Positions 1-7,678 of a DNA stretch of 64,000 nucleotides are shown here, piece by piece; within the stretch, counting starts at the first letter, position 1, and each line of letters starts with the position of its first letter. The position numbers and the translations under genes are program-made. A model generated the notes under the pieces. That model worked only from the letters and a program-made list of their open reading frames with translations. It made no database searches and was not told the origin of the DNA. Source of the stretch: CALKAL01 sp051846895 (GTDB lineage Bacteria; Bacillota; Bacilli; Bacillales; Alkalibacillaceae). The stretch is from NCBI GenBank assembly GCA_051846895.1, contig JBPYCQ010000002.1, positions 186,001 through 250,000 of the forward strand, written 5' to 3'.

Positions 1-16
1 TGATTATGATATATTA

Positions 17-102
17 ATTTAGTGCTTATATGTTTAAGCGTTGATAACGATGTTCCGCTGTAAGAAGTCTTACAAGAGCATTAGTTGGAAGGAGTGAAAG
101 AG
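17..102 (+). promoter_or_regulatory. Probable L19 ribosomal-protein leader of rplS
   Basis: Untranslated leader ahead of rplS. A -10-like TATGAT lies at 5-10, so transcription could begin near 17; the -35 would be at or beyond the window edge. TAGTGCTT (20-27) can pair with GAGCATTA (76-83) with G-U wobbles, closing a multibranch fold that includes the short inverted repeat TGTAA/TTACA around 60-75. Position and shape fit the L19 leader known upstream of rplS in Bacillus, an autoregulatory element. The fold is my inference from pairing, not a covariance match. Confidence 0.6.
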
Positions 103-447
103 ATGCAAAAGATTTTAGAATCAGTCGTCCAAGATCAATTACGTACAGACTTACCTGAATTTAAAGCAGGGGACACTGTAAAAGTTCACGTTAAAGTTGT
201 TGAAGGAACTCGTGAACGTATTCAGGTATTCGAAGGTGTTGTCATAAGACGTCGTGGTGGCGGAATTAATGAATCTTTTACAGTACGCAAAATCTCTTAC
301 GGTGTAGGTGTTGAACGTACATTCCCTGTACATTCTCCACGAGTTGATAAGATTGAAGTTGTACGCCGTGGTAAAGTACGTCGTGCGAAACTTTACTACT
401 TACGTAACCTACGTGGTAAAGCTGCAAGAATTAAAGAAATTCGTTAA
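103..447 (+). CDS. rplS: 50S ribosomal protein L19
   Basis: Large-subunit ribosomal protein at the 30S-50S interface. The 114-residue product has the usual family length, with the conserved basic central block (GVVIRRRGGG) and the SPRVDKIEVVRRGKVRRAKLYYLR-like C-terminal region expected of L19. The ATG at 103 is chosen over the in-frame TTG at 85 because GGAAGGAG (88-94) is correctly spaced only for the ATG. It is preceded by a structured leader and followed by its own terminator, so it may be a single-gene transcript as well as the start of the rbgA-rnhB region. Confidence 0.97.
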   Translation: MQKILESVVQDQLRTDLPEFKAGDTVKVHVKVVEGTRERIQVFEGVVIRRRGGGINESFTVRKISYGVGVERTFPVHSPRVDKIEVVRRGKVRRAKLYYLRNLRGKAARIKEIR

Positions 448-463
448 TAAAAAATATTTATTT

Positions 464-493
464 GGGAGCTTGGCTAATGTCAAGCTCCTTTTA
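464..493 (+). terminator. Intrinsic terminator after rplS
   Basis: GGAGCTTG (465-472) pairs perfectly with CAAGCTCC (481-488) across an 8-nt loop, followed by TTTT. It lies 17 bp after the rplS stop codon. Confidence 0.85.
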
Positions 494-550
494 TATTTGT
501 CTAAAAAAATAGTACAATAAGATTAGCATAATAATGAAAAGGTGATTAAT

Positions 551-1399
551 TTGACAATTCAATGGTTTCCAGGACATATGGCTAAAGCTAAACGAGAAGT
601 AGAAGAAAAGCTAAAACTTGTAGATTTAGTCATCGAACTAGTCGATGCGAGAGCGCCTATTTCTTCAGAAAACCCGATGCTACAAGACGTATTAGGTGAT
701 AAGAGGAAGATGGTCGTCTTAATGAAACGTGATTTGGCTGATGCAAAAATGACAGACGACTTCATTAAATATTATAAGCAAAACAATGTAGATGCTTTAT
801 CTGTTGATGTAAATATACGTCAGGACGTTCAAGACATAGTTAAAAAAGCGAAAATTATTAGTGATGACATAAATGAAAGAAGAAGAAATAAAGGGGTTAA
901 TCCAAGACCTCTACGCGCCATGATAATAGGGATCCCGAATGTTGGAAAATCAACATTAATCAACCGACTAGCGAATAAGAAGCGAGCGCAAACGGGTGAC
1001 CGTCCTGGTGTTACAAAACAACAGCAATGGATTAAAGTTCAAGGACAATTCGAATTGTTAGATACTCCAGGTATATTGTGGCCGAAATTTGAAGATCAAG
1101 AAGTAGGTTATAAACTTGCCGCCATTGGCTCTATTAAAGACCAATTACTTCATTTAGATGATATTGCTGTATTCGTTTTAAAGTATATGAAAGATTTTTA
1201 CCCAACTATACTTGAAAAGCGATATGAACTCGATTTAACTGAAGAGGACATCGTCGTGTGGTTTGATATCATTGGTAAAAAACGAGGCTGCCTAGCTTCG
1301 GGTGGAGTCATTGATTATGATAAAACAGCCGAAGTCATTATCCGCGATTTAAGATCAGGAAAACTTGGACAAATAACACTTGATCAAATTCCTAATTAA
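551..1399 (+). CDS. rbgA: Ribosome biogenesis GTPase RbgA (YlqF)
   Basis: Circularly permuted GTPase needed for late 50S assembly in Bacillus. The 282 residues align end to end with the B. subtilis protein from the first residues (MTIQWFPGHMAKA). The G motifs appear in permuted order: the G4 region at residues 57-64, then G1 GIPNVGKST (127-135), G2/G3 with DTPGILWP, then the RNA-binding C-terminal domain with GCLASGGVIDYDK. The start is TTG at 551, 6-8 nt after AAAAGGTGA, rather than the GTG at 542 inside that SD. Oddity: G4 reads MKRD instead of NKxD (Met58 where B. subtilis has Asn58). Gene order rplS-rbgA-rnhB is conserved in Bacillus. Confidence 0.96.
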   Translation: MTIQWFPGHMAKAKREVEEKLKLVDLVIELVDARAPISSENPMLQDVLGDKRKMVVLMKRDLADAKMTDDFIKYYKQNNVDALSVDVNIRQDVQDIVKKAKIISDDINERRRNKGVNPRPLRAMIIGIPNVGKSTLINRLANKKRAQTGDRPGVTKQQQWIKVQGQFELLDTPGILWPKFEDQEVGYKLAAIGSIKDQLLHLDDIAVFVLKYMKDFYPTILEKRYELDLTEEDIVVWFDIIGKKRGCLASGGVIDYDKTAEVIIRDLRSGKLGQITLDQIPN

Positions 1400-1441
1400 A
1401 TCATTTTTAAAGACGATATAGTTATTGAATGGGGGAGCAAT

Positions 1442-2215
1442 TTGAAACAAAAAGAAACGGTCGCGCAAATAAAAACAAAATTACAAACTGAACAGTTTAC
1501 AGACGTATGGTTGAAACAATTACAACAAGATGAACGTGTAAGTGTTAAAAAACTTTTAGCCCAATATGAAAAAAACAAACAACATTTAGCTATGTTACAA
1601 CTACAATTTAATAAAATGTGTGAAATTGAAAATGAATTAAGAACAAAACAATATCAATTCATAGCAGGTATAGATGAAGTTGGAAGAGGCCCACTCGCAG
1701 GCCCTGTTGTTGCGGCAGCTGTTATTTTACCAGCTAATTTTACTCTTATAGGATTAAATGATTCTAAGCAATTATCGGAGAAGAAGAGGGATGAGTTTTA
1801 TGAATATATCAAACAAGAATCCATTGCAATTGGAATCGGTGTTAGTGATCATGATGAGATAGATTCGATTAATATTTACGAAGCTACAAAGCTTGCGATG
1901 AAGCGGGCAGTTATGGATTTAAATCAAGTGCCAGACTATTTACTTATAGATGCAATGAAGTTATCAGCTGTTCCAATTGAGCAACAATCCATTATTAAAG
2001 GTGATGCAAAATCTATTTCTATTGCTTCTGCGAGTATCGTTGCTAAAGTGACACGTGATCGCTGGATGAAACAGTTACATGAACAATATCCGATGTATCA
2101 TTTTCAATCAAATATGGGCTATGGGACAAAAGAGCATTTAGATGCTTTAGAGAAATATGGTCCTTCTCCTTACCACCGGAAATCTTTTCAGCCAGTTCAA
2201 AATTATGTTACATAA
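1442..2215 (+). CDS. rnhB: Ribonuclease HII
   Basis: Cleaves RNA of RNA-DNA hybrids, including single ribonucleotides misincorporated in DNA. The 257-residue product has an N-terminal extension of about 70 residues typical of Bacillus RNase HII, then the catalytic core starting AGIDEVGRGPLAGP (Asp-Glu of the DEDD set), a later Asp in LLIDAMKL, and SIASASIVAKVTRDR. The start is TTG at 1442 after GGGGGAG. It lies 42 bp downstream of rbgA, probably in the same transcript. Confidence 0.96.
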   Translation: MKQKETVAQIKTKLQTEQFTDVWLKQLQQDERVSVKKLLAQYEKNKQHLAMLQLQFNKMCEIENELRTKQYQFIAGIDEVGRGPLAGPVVAAAVILPANFTLIGLNDSKQLSEKKRDEFYEYIKQESIAIGIGVSDHDEIDSINIYEATKLAMKRAVMDLNQVPDYLLIDAMKLSAVPIEQQSIIKGDAKSISIASASIVAKVTRDRWMKQLHEQYPMYHFQSNMGYGTKEHLDALEKYGPSPYHRKSFQPVQNYVT

Positions 2216-2230
2216 AGAGGTGTGATATTG

Positions 2231-4069
2231 ATGCAGCAACCTCATATTAGTCATATGTTTCAAACAGTTCGATTAAATAGAAAAGCACCATCTGTATTAA
2301 AATTACATGATGGTCAATTAGTTACGGGAAAGATGATTAAATTTTTCCAAGGTAATAAAGCACTTATCCAAATATCAAATCATCAAATCGTTGCGGAAGT
2401 CGATACCCCGTTAGTCGCAAATCAAAATTATTTACTTCAAGTGAAAAACACAAAACCATCTATCGTATTACAAGTTGTACGGAATGATGCGATTCAAAAT
2501 AGTGAAGAAGCGGCAAACATAATCATGCGACAATTTAATATTAAGAACTCTAGACAAGTCCATGCAATGTTATCACAAATATTTAAAAACGAACTGCCAG
2601 TTAAAACAAATATGGTTGAGTCATTGATCAACCTTATTAAAAATAATCATGGCGGGCAATATAATGTTTTGAAAGAGTTGATTATAAGGCAACTACCCCT
2701 TACACAAACTGTTTATAAAACGGTAGAACAAAGGCTGAATCAAACACTTTCTTTTTCACAAACGATAGAACAAGTGCAAAACCAATTAATGATGGAGTTA
2801 AATACAAATGAAAAAATTAAATTACATCAATATTTAAATTTGTTTTCAGGTAAACAAGTGACGAATGATCAATTATTCCAGTCACTGATTTTTCAAATTT
2901 TAGAAGAGGTAGGAAAAGGTTCAGAAACGACCTTTCAATTATTCAAGCAAGCAGGTATTGTCCAGGAGCAGACAACCTATCATGATTGGTCAAAGCAATG
3001 GAGAACTTGGGCTCAATCTAATCAAGAGCCTATTTTTCAATTGAAATCGAATGAAAAACTTCCATTTCAAATAACAACTAGTATGCTTATTAGCTCCATT
3101 AATGAGCTTTCAAATAATCAATTACCGAAAGCAGAAATAAACGTACTAAGATCTTTAGTCAATTTATTTAATAGCGATGATAAACAAATGAGTGTATTAG
3201 CTGATAAAATTAGGCCTCATTTATCAATATTAAAGCCGTTATTAATTCAAATGACTGAGCATTCATCTTTTGTTAACCATTTAGTTGCTGCTTTAGAACG
3301 GGGGGATATAAACCAAATTAGCTTATTAATAGGTTCAGCTCCTGGACAACAATTATTAGAAAAATTGAACTCAATGATGACTAAACAAGTGGCAACTATT
3401 CATGAACGTGCATTAACATTTTGGAAAAGTATGGTGTTAAGCGGATTCGATAATCGAAGGTCTACATTAATCTCTCAACAATTAAAAATGTTTCTTCAGC
3501 TCTCTCAAAGTGAAGGATTACAAAGCAATAATTTAGATTACCCATCGATACAAACGTTACTTCAAGCCGTTAAAGGGCAAGCATCGAATCAACAGTTGGG
3601 CGATCACATACAGAAGCTACAGCAAATTTTCCAAGCTATTCACTTATCATTTAATGAGGGGGAACGTGATTGGCTTCAGTTCACGACGCATTTTCCTAAA
3701 GAACTACTTGGATTAAAAGAAGATTTATGGATGGATTTTGAGGGTAAAAGAGAAAAAGATGGTAAAATCGACGCTGCACATTGTCGTGTATTATTTTACT
3801 TACATTTACCAAATCTTGATGAAACCGTGATTGATATGCAAGTCCAAAATCGAAATGTTCTTTTAACTATATATAACCATAAAGAACACCAAGTAAAAGA
3901 ATCAATCAAACCATTACTACAGCAACTAGAAAACGAATTATTACAAAAGCAATATCTTTTAACTCATTTTCAAGTATTACCTTATAGAGAAACTAAAGTG
4001 GGAAATCATAATAATCTAAAGACCCCGTATTCTTTAAACTATTCAGAGGGGATTGATTACAAAGTATGA
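2231..4069 (+). CDS. YlqG-like protein, possible FliK-related hook-length-type domain
   Basis: A 612-residue soluble, Gln/Asn/Leu-rich protein at the position of B. subtilis ylqG. I recognise no catalytic motif. The middle is low-complexity helical sequence. The last 110 or so residues (HLPNLDETVIDMQVQN... then LLLT-type beta strands and a long helix) resemble the layout of the FliK C-terminal domain; this is inference only. Pairing with the next gene, a stand-alone FlhB-like C-terminal domain, supports a link to flagellar-type export. The ATG at 2231 is preferred over GTG 2222 and TTG 2228 because AGAGGTG (2217-2223) is then 7 nt upstream. Its stop overlaps the next start (ATGA). Confidence 0.75.
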   Translation: MQQPHISHMFQTVRLNRKAPSVLKLHDGQLVTGKMIKFFQGNKALIQISNHQIVAEVDTPLVANQNYLLQVKNTKPSIVLQVVRNDAIQNSEEAANIIMRQFNIKNSRQVHAMLSQIFKNELPVKTNMVESLINLIKNNHGGQYNVLKELIIRQLPLTQTVYKTVEQRLNQTLSFSQTIEQVQNQLMMELNTNEKIKLHQYLNLFSGKQVTNDQLFQSLIFQILEEVGKGSETTFQLFKQAGIVQEQTTYHDWSKQWRTWAQSNQEPIFQLKSNEKLPFQITTSMLISSINELSNNQLPKAEINVLRSLVNLFNSDDKQMSVLADKIRPHLSILKPLLIQMTEHSSFVNHLVAALERGDINQISLLIGSAPGQQLLEKLNSMMTKQVATIHERALTFWKSMVLSGFDNRRSTLISQQLKMFLQLSQSEGLQSNNLDYPSIQTLLQAVKGQASNQQLGDHIQKLQQIFQAIHLSFNEGERDWLQFTTHFPKELLGLKEDLWMDFEGKREKDGKIDAAHCRVLFYLHLPNLDETVIDMQVQNRNVLLTIYNHKEHQVKESIKPLLQQLENELLQKQYLLTHFQVLPYRETKVGNHNNLKTPYSLNYSEGIDYKV

Positions 4070-4341
4070 AAAAATCAACTTACCAACGTAAAGAAGCAAT
4101 TGCTCTACGTTATGATGAACAAAAACATGTTTCACCAGAAATCATTGCAAAAGGTAAAGGATTAATTGCAGAACAAATCTTGCAACTTGCTGAAACACAT
4201 GAGGTACCAGTCTATGAGGATCCATCTCTCATAACTTTATTAGATGAGCTAAATGTAAATGATAAAATACCCGAAGATTTATACTCGGCCGTTGCAGAAG
4301 TTTTTGCCTTCATTTATCGAGTCGACCAAAGGATAGAATAA
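4066..4341 (+). CDS. ylqH: YlqH/FlhX, stand-alone FlhB cytosolic-domain homologue
   Basis: A 91-residue protein resembling the C-terminal cytosolic domain of the export-switch protein FlhB. It has the EAIALRYDE beta strand, the AKGKGLIAEQILQLAE helix, PVYEDPSLITLLDEL, and the IPEDLYSAVAEVFAFIYRVD ending, which parallels IPEQFFQEVAEVLAYVYSID in the true FlhB of this window (29879-30979). The autocleavage NPTH motif and membrane part are absent. It starts inside the stop of the upstream gene (ATGA), so the pair is probably translationally coupled. Such FlhX proteins can partly replace the FlhB C-terminus in some bacteria (family knowledge); its role here is unproven. Confidence 0.85.
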   Translation: MKKSTYQRKEAIALRYDEQKHVSPEIIAKGKGLIAEQILQLAETHEVPVYEDPSLITLLDELNVNDKIPEDLYSAVAEVFAFIYRVDQRIE

Positions 4342-4365
4342 TTTTCTGATATATCGAGTAGTTCC

Positions 4366-4394
4366 TTTTGAATATGACAATTTTTATGTATAAT
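4366..4394 (+). promoter_or_regulatory. Probable sigma-A promoter of sucCD
   Basis: A consensus TATAAT (4389-4394) lies 72 bp before sucC. The -35 is weak: TTTTGA (4366-4371) at 17 bp spacing, or TTGAAT (4368-4373) at 15 bp. No terminator is visible between ylqH and this site. Confidence 0.55.
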
Positions 4395-4466
4395 AAGAAC
4401 AGTGTGATTTTTTCATATAGAAATTATAAAAAATTATGCAGTAACAGATTGATGGGAGGATGTAAC

Positions 4467-5627
4467 ATGAACATTCATGAGTACCAAGCGAAAGAGATTT
4501 TCCGCAAGTACAACGTTGCTGTTCCTAACAGTAAAGTAGCTTTCTCTGTTGAAGAAGCTGTAGAAGCTGCTAAAGAATTAGGTTCTAATGTAACAGTTGT
4601 AAAAGCACAAATCCATGCAGGTGGGCGTGGTAAAGCAGGCGGTGTTAAAATCGCTAAAAACTTAGACGAAGTTCGACAACATGCTGAAGACATCTTAGGA
4701 AAAACTTTAGTTACTCACCAAACTGGCCCAGAAGGTAAAGAGGTAAAACGACTTCTTATCGAAGAAGGCTGCGACATTAAAAAAGAATATTATATTGGTG
4801 TTGTAATGGATCGTGCGACTTCACGTGTCGTCATGATGGGTTCTGAAGAAGGTGGAACAGAAATCGAAGAAGTTGCTGAAAAGACACCTGAAAAAATCTT
4901 TAAAGAAGTCATTGATCCTGTTACAGGACTTTCCCCGTACCAAGCTAGAAGACTTGCTTTCAACATGAATATTCCACATGATTTAATTGGAAAAGCCGTT
5001 AATTTCATGATGAGTTTATATCAAGTATTTGTTGAAAAAGATTGCTCAATTGCCGAAATTAACCCACTTGTCACAACAGGTGATGGAAATGTTTTAGCTT
5101 TAGATGCTAAATTAAATTTTGATGATAACGCATTATTCCGTCAGAAAGATATTTTGGAATATCGTGACTTAGACGAGGAAGATCCAAAAGAAATCGAAGC
5201 TTCAAAATATGACTTAAGCTACATCGCATTAGATGGAAACATCGGATGTATGGTTAACGGTGCCGGCTTAGCAATGGCTACTATGGACATTATTAAGCAC
5301 TATGGCGGAGAACCCGCTAACTTCCTAGATGTTGGGGGCGGTGCGACAGCTGAAAAAGTTACTGAAGCCTTCAAAATTATCTTATCTGATAAAAATGTTA
5401 AAGGTATATTAGTTAACATCTTCGGTGGGATTATGAAATGTGATGTCATCGCTGAAGGTGTTGTAGAAGCGACTAAACAAGTCGGTTTAGAAATTCCTTT
5501 AGTTGTACGTTTAGAAGGTACTAACGTTAAACAAGGTAAAGAAATTTTAGAAAAATCAGGATTAAACATTACATCAGCGGATTCTATGGCTGATGGTGCA
5601 GAGAAAATTGTATCCTTAGTAAAATAA
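4467..5627 (+). CDS. sucC: Succinyl-CoA synthetase (ADP-forming) beta subunit
   Basis: Beta subunit of the TCA-cycle enzyme that interconverts succinyl-CoA and succinate with ATP/GTP formation. The 386-residue product opens with MNIHEYQAKEIF and has the ATP-grasp segment HAGGRGKAGGVK near residue 50, the magnesium-binding EINPLV region near 195, and the C-terminal ligase domain with VNIFGGIMKCD. The ATG at 4467, after GGGAGGATG, is the family start; longer in-frame versions from 4368 would add a non-conserved tail. It is 16 bp ahead of sucD. Confidence 0.97.
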   Translation: MNIHEYQAKEIFRKYNVAVPNSKVAFSVEEAVEAAKELGSNVTVVKAQIHAGGRGKAGGVKIAKNLDEVRQHAEDILGKTLVTHQTGPEGKEVKRLLIEEGCDIKKEYYIGVVMDRATSRVVMMGSEEGGTEIEEVAEKTPEKIFKEVIDPVTGLSPYQARRLAFNMNIPHDLIGKAVNFMMSLYQVFVEKDCSIAEINPLVTTGDGNVLALDAKLNFDDNALFRQKDILEYRDLDEEDPKEIEASKYDLSYIALDGNIGCMVNGAGLAMATMDIIKHYGGEPANFLDVGGGATAEKVTEAFKIILSDKNVKGILVNIFGGIMKCDVIAEGVVEATKQVGLEIPLVVRLEGTNVKQGKEILEKSGLNITSADSMADGAEKIVSLVK

Positions 5628-5643
5628 GAAAGGATGGACGAAT

Positions 5644-6546
5644 ATGAGCGTTTTTGTAAATAAAGATACAAAAGTAATTGTTCAAGGAATCACAGGCTCA
5701 ACAGCTCTTTTCCATACAAAACAAATGCTTGAATATGGCACTAAAATTGTCGGCGGAGTCACACCAAAAAAAGGTGGTACAGAAGTTGAAGGGGTTCCTG
5801 TTTTCAATACAGTTGATGAAGCTGTGAAAGCAACGGGCGCTAACGCATCAGTTATTTATGTCCCTGCCCCATTTGCTGCAGATGCTATTATGGAAGCCGT
5901 TGATGCAGAATTAGATCTAGTAATTTGTATTACTGAACATATTCCAGTTTTAGACATGGTGAAAGTTAAGCGATACATGGAAGGTAAGAAAACACGCTTA
6001 GTTGGACCAAACTGTCCTGGAGTAATTACACCAGAAGAGTGTAAAATAGGTATTATGCCTGGATATATCCATAAAAAAGGACATATTGGAGTTGTTTCTC
6101 GCTCTGGTACGCTAACATATGAAGCAGTACATCAATTGTCTGAGCAAGGTTTCGGCCAATCTACTGCCGTTGGTATTGGTGGAGACCCAGTTAACGGAAC
6201 GGATTTTATCGATGTATTAAAAGCCTTTAACGAAGATCCAGAAACTGAAGCTGTTATTATGATTGGTGAAATTGGTGGAACTGCTGAAGAAGAAGCTGCA
6301 GAATGGGTTAAAGCAAACATGAAAAAACCTGTTGTAGGCTTTATTGGTGGTGCAACAGCTCCTCCAGGTAAACGCATGGGGCACGCAGGTGCGATTATTT
6401 CCGGAGGTAAAGGTACAGCAGCGGAAAAACAGCGTGTCATGAGAGAGTGTGGCATTGCAGTTGCTGAAACACCTGCAGTAATGGGTGAAACAATGATTAA
6501 CGCACTTAAAGAGAACGGCTTATACGATAAGTGTAAAACACATTAA
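5644..6546 (+). CDS. sucD: Succinyl-CoA synthetase alpha subunit
   Basis: Alpha subunit, carrying the CoA-binding Rossmann domain (VQGITGSTALFHT near residue 14) and the phosphohistidine in GHAGAIISGGKG (His247 by this start). Length of 300 residues is standard. The start ATG follows GAAAGGATGG. Together with SucC it forms the heterodimer or heterotetramer of the cytosolic TCA cycle. The transcript probably ends at the perfect hairpin beginning 30 bp downstream. Confidence 0.97.
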   Translation: MSVFVNKDTKVIVQGITGSTALFHTKQMLEYGTKIVGGVTPKKGGTEVEGVPVFNTVDEAVKATGANASVIYVPAPFAADAIMEAVDAELDLVICITEHIPVLDMVKVKRYMEGKKTRLVGPNCPGVITPEECKIGIMPGYIHKKGHIGVVSRSGTLTYEAVHQLSEQGFGQSTAVGIGGDPVNGTDFIDVLKAFNEDPETEAVIMIGEIGGTAEEEAAEWVKANMKKPVVGFIGGATAPPGKRMGHAGAIISGGKGTAAEKQRVMRECGIAVAETPAVMGETMINALKENGLYDKCKTH

Positions 6547-6575
6547 TCGTATATTTACAAAATAATTAAATGACA

Positions 6576-6612
6576 AACTGGGTTCAAGTAAGACTTGAAC
6601 CCAGTTCTTAAT
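6576..6612 (+). terminator. Terminator-like hairpin after sucD
   Basis: A perfect 13-bp stem, AACTGGGTTCAAG (6576-6588) with CTTGAACCCAGTT (6594-6606), around a 5-nt loop. The following U-tract is poor (CTTAATAAAA), so it may terminate inefficiently or mainly protect the 3' end of the sucCD message. Confidence 0.7.
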
Positions 6613-6682
6613 AAAAATTACATAATGAATGAACTAACGATGACTTTCGATTTATTTCTAATGTGATTAGGAGTGAAATTGA

Positions 6683-7576
6683 TTGTTGAACTCACCATCT
6701 TTTGAACTTTTTTACTTAATGCAATTTAAAGCAATGAATCGTAAAAAACTACAAAATTATTTAAAAATTGACGAAGAGTTGATATATATTAAAGATTTAG
6801 ATCCTGAAGCCTTACAAAAAGCTTTTCATTTAACCTCTCAGTTAGCCACGAATTTTTATAATTATATCCATAATGACGTGTTTCGTTCAAATTATTTTAC
6901 CCTTTTTAATAAGTTAACTCCGTTGACTATTTTTGATTCTCATTTTCCAGAAGAATTAAGACAAATTCCAGACCCACCGTTAATTTTATATTGGAAAGGA
7001 AACTTAAATCTATTAAACTCAAATAAAGTTGCTGTCATCGGCTCAAGAAAGCCCTCGAAATTTGCCTCCCAGAAAATAAAAACATTGATCACACCTTTAA
7101 TTGAAAATAATATCACGATTGTCAGTGGGTTAGCATACGGTATTGATGCAATGAGCCATCAAATAACCCTCGATTATGGTGGAAATACGATTGCGATTTT
7201 AGGATTTGGATATAATCATATTTACCCATTTGAAAATATTTCTTTATACCAATTAATAGCAGAAAATGGATTAATATTATCGGAATACCCACCAGATTCA
7301 CGACCGAAAAAATGGTATTTTCCTGAACGTAACCGGCTGATCAGTGGACTTTCTAAAGCTATTCTAATAATAGAAGCAACAGAAAAAAGTGGTACTATGA
7401 TTACGGCTGATCAAGCTCTTGAACAAGGGAAAGAAGTATTTGCCGTTCCCGATTCTATTTTTTTGAAAGAGGCAAAAGGATGTTTAAAATTGATTCAAGA
7501 AGGTGCAACACCGGTTATAAATCCTAATGAATTTTTAGAAGAAATCATAAACAATTTTCAATATAAATTAACGTAA
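6683..7576 (+). CDS. dprA: DNA-processing protein DprA (Smf)
   Basis: Binds incoming single-stranded DNA and loads RecA during natural transformation. The 297-residue product, the family length in Bacillus, has an N-terminal helical region and then the Rossmann-like DprA core: VIGSRKPS near residue 115, SGLAYGIDAMSHQ, PERNRLISGLS, and SGTMITADQALEQGKEVFAVP near the C-terminus. Start is TTG at 6683 (TTG again at 6686), 9 nt after GGAG. It sits in the conserved order sucD-dprA-topA. Presence of dprA alone does not prove competence. Confidence 0.95.
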   Translation: MLNSPSFELFYLMQFKAMNRKKLQNYLKIDEELIYIKDLDPEALQKAFHLTSQLATNFYNYIHNDVFRSNYFTLFNKLTPLTIFDSHFPEELRQIPDPPLILYWKGNLNLLNSNKVAVIGSRKPSKFASQKIKTLITPLIENNITIVSGLAYGIDAMSHQITLDYGGNTIAILGFGYNHIYPFENISLYQLIAENGLILSEYPPDSRPKKWYFPERNRLISGLSKAILIIEATEKSGTMITADQALEQGKEVFAVPDSIFLKEAKGCLKLIQEGATPVINPNEFLEEIINNFQYKLT

Positions 7577-7602
7577 ATTTAATGTTTGTCGAGAAAAGTA
7601 GT

Positions 7603-7631
7603 TTGACAAAACGCATAAAGTTATTTAATAA
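7603..7631 (+). promoter_or_regulatory. Sigma-A promoter of topA
   Basis: Consensus TTGACA (7603-7608), 17 bp, then TAATAA (7626-7631), 47 bp before the topA start. No terminator separates dprA from topA, so topA may also receive read-through. Confidence 0.7.
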
Positions 7632-7678
7632 TGAATGAGATTTACAATAGCAAATTACCTCGTAGGGGGATTTAGTTT

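Noticed and set aside
308..520. 70-codon + strand ORF overlapping the end of rplS
   Set aside because: Out of frame with rplS and its end runs through the rplS terminator hairpin.
5300..5671. 123-codon antisense ORF in sucC
   Set aside because: Shadow of the conserved sucC 3' end and sucD start; no family match and no regulatory signals.
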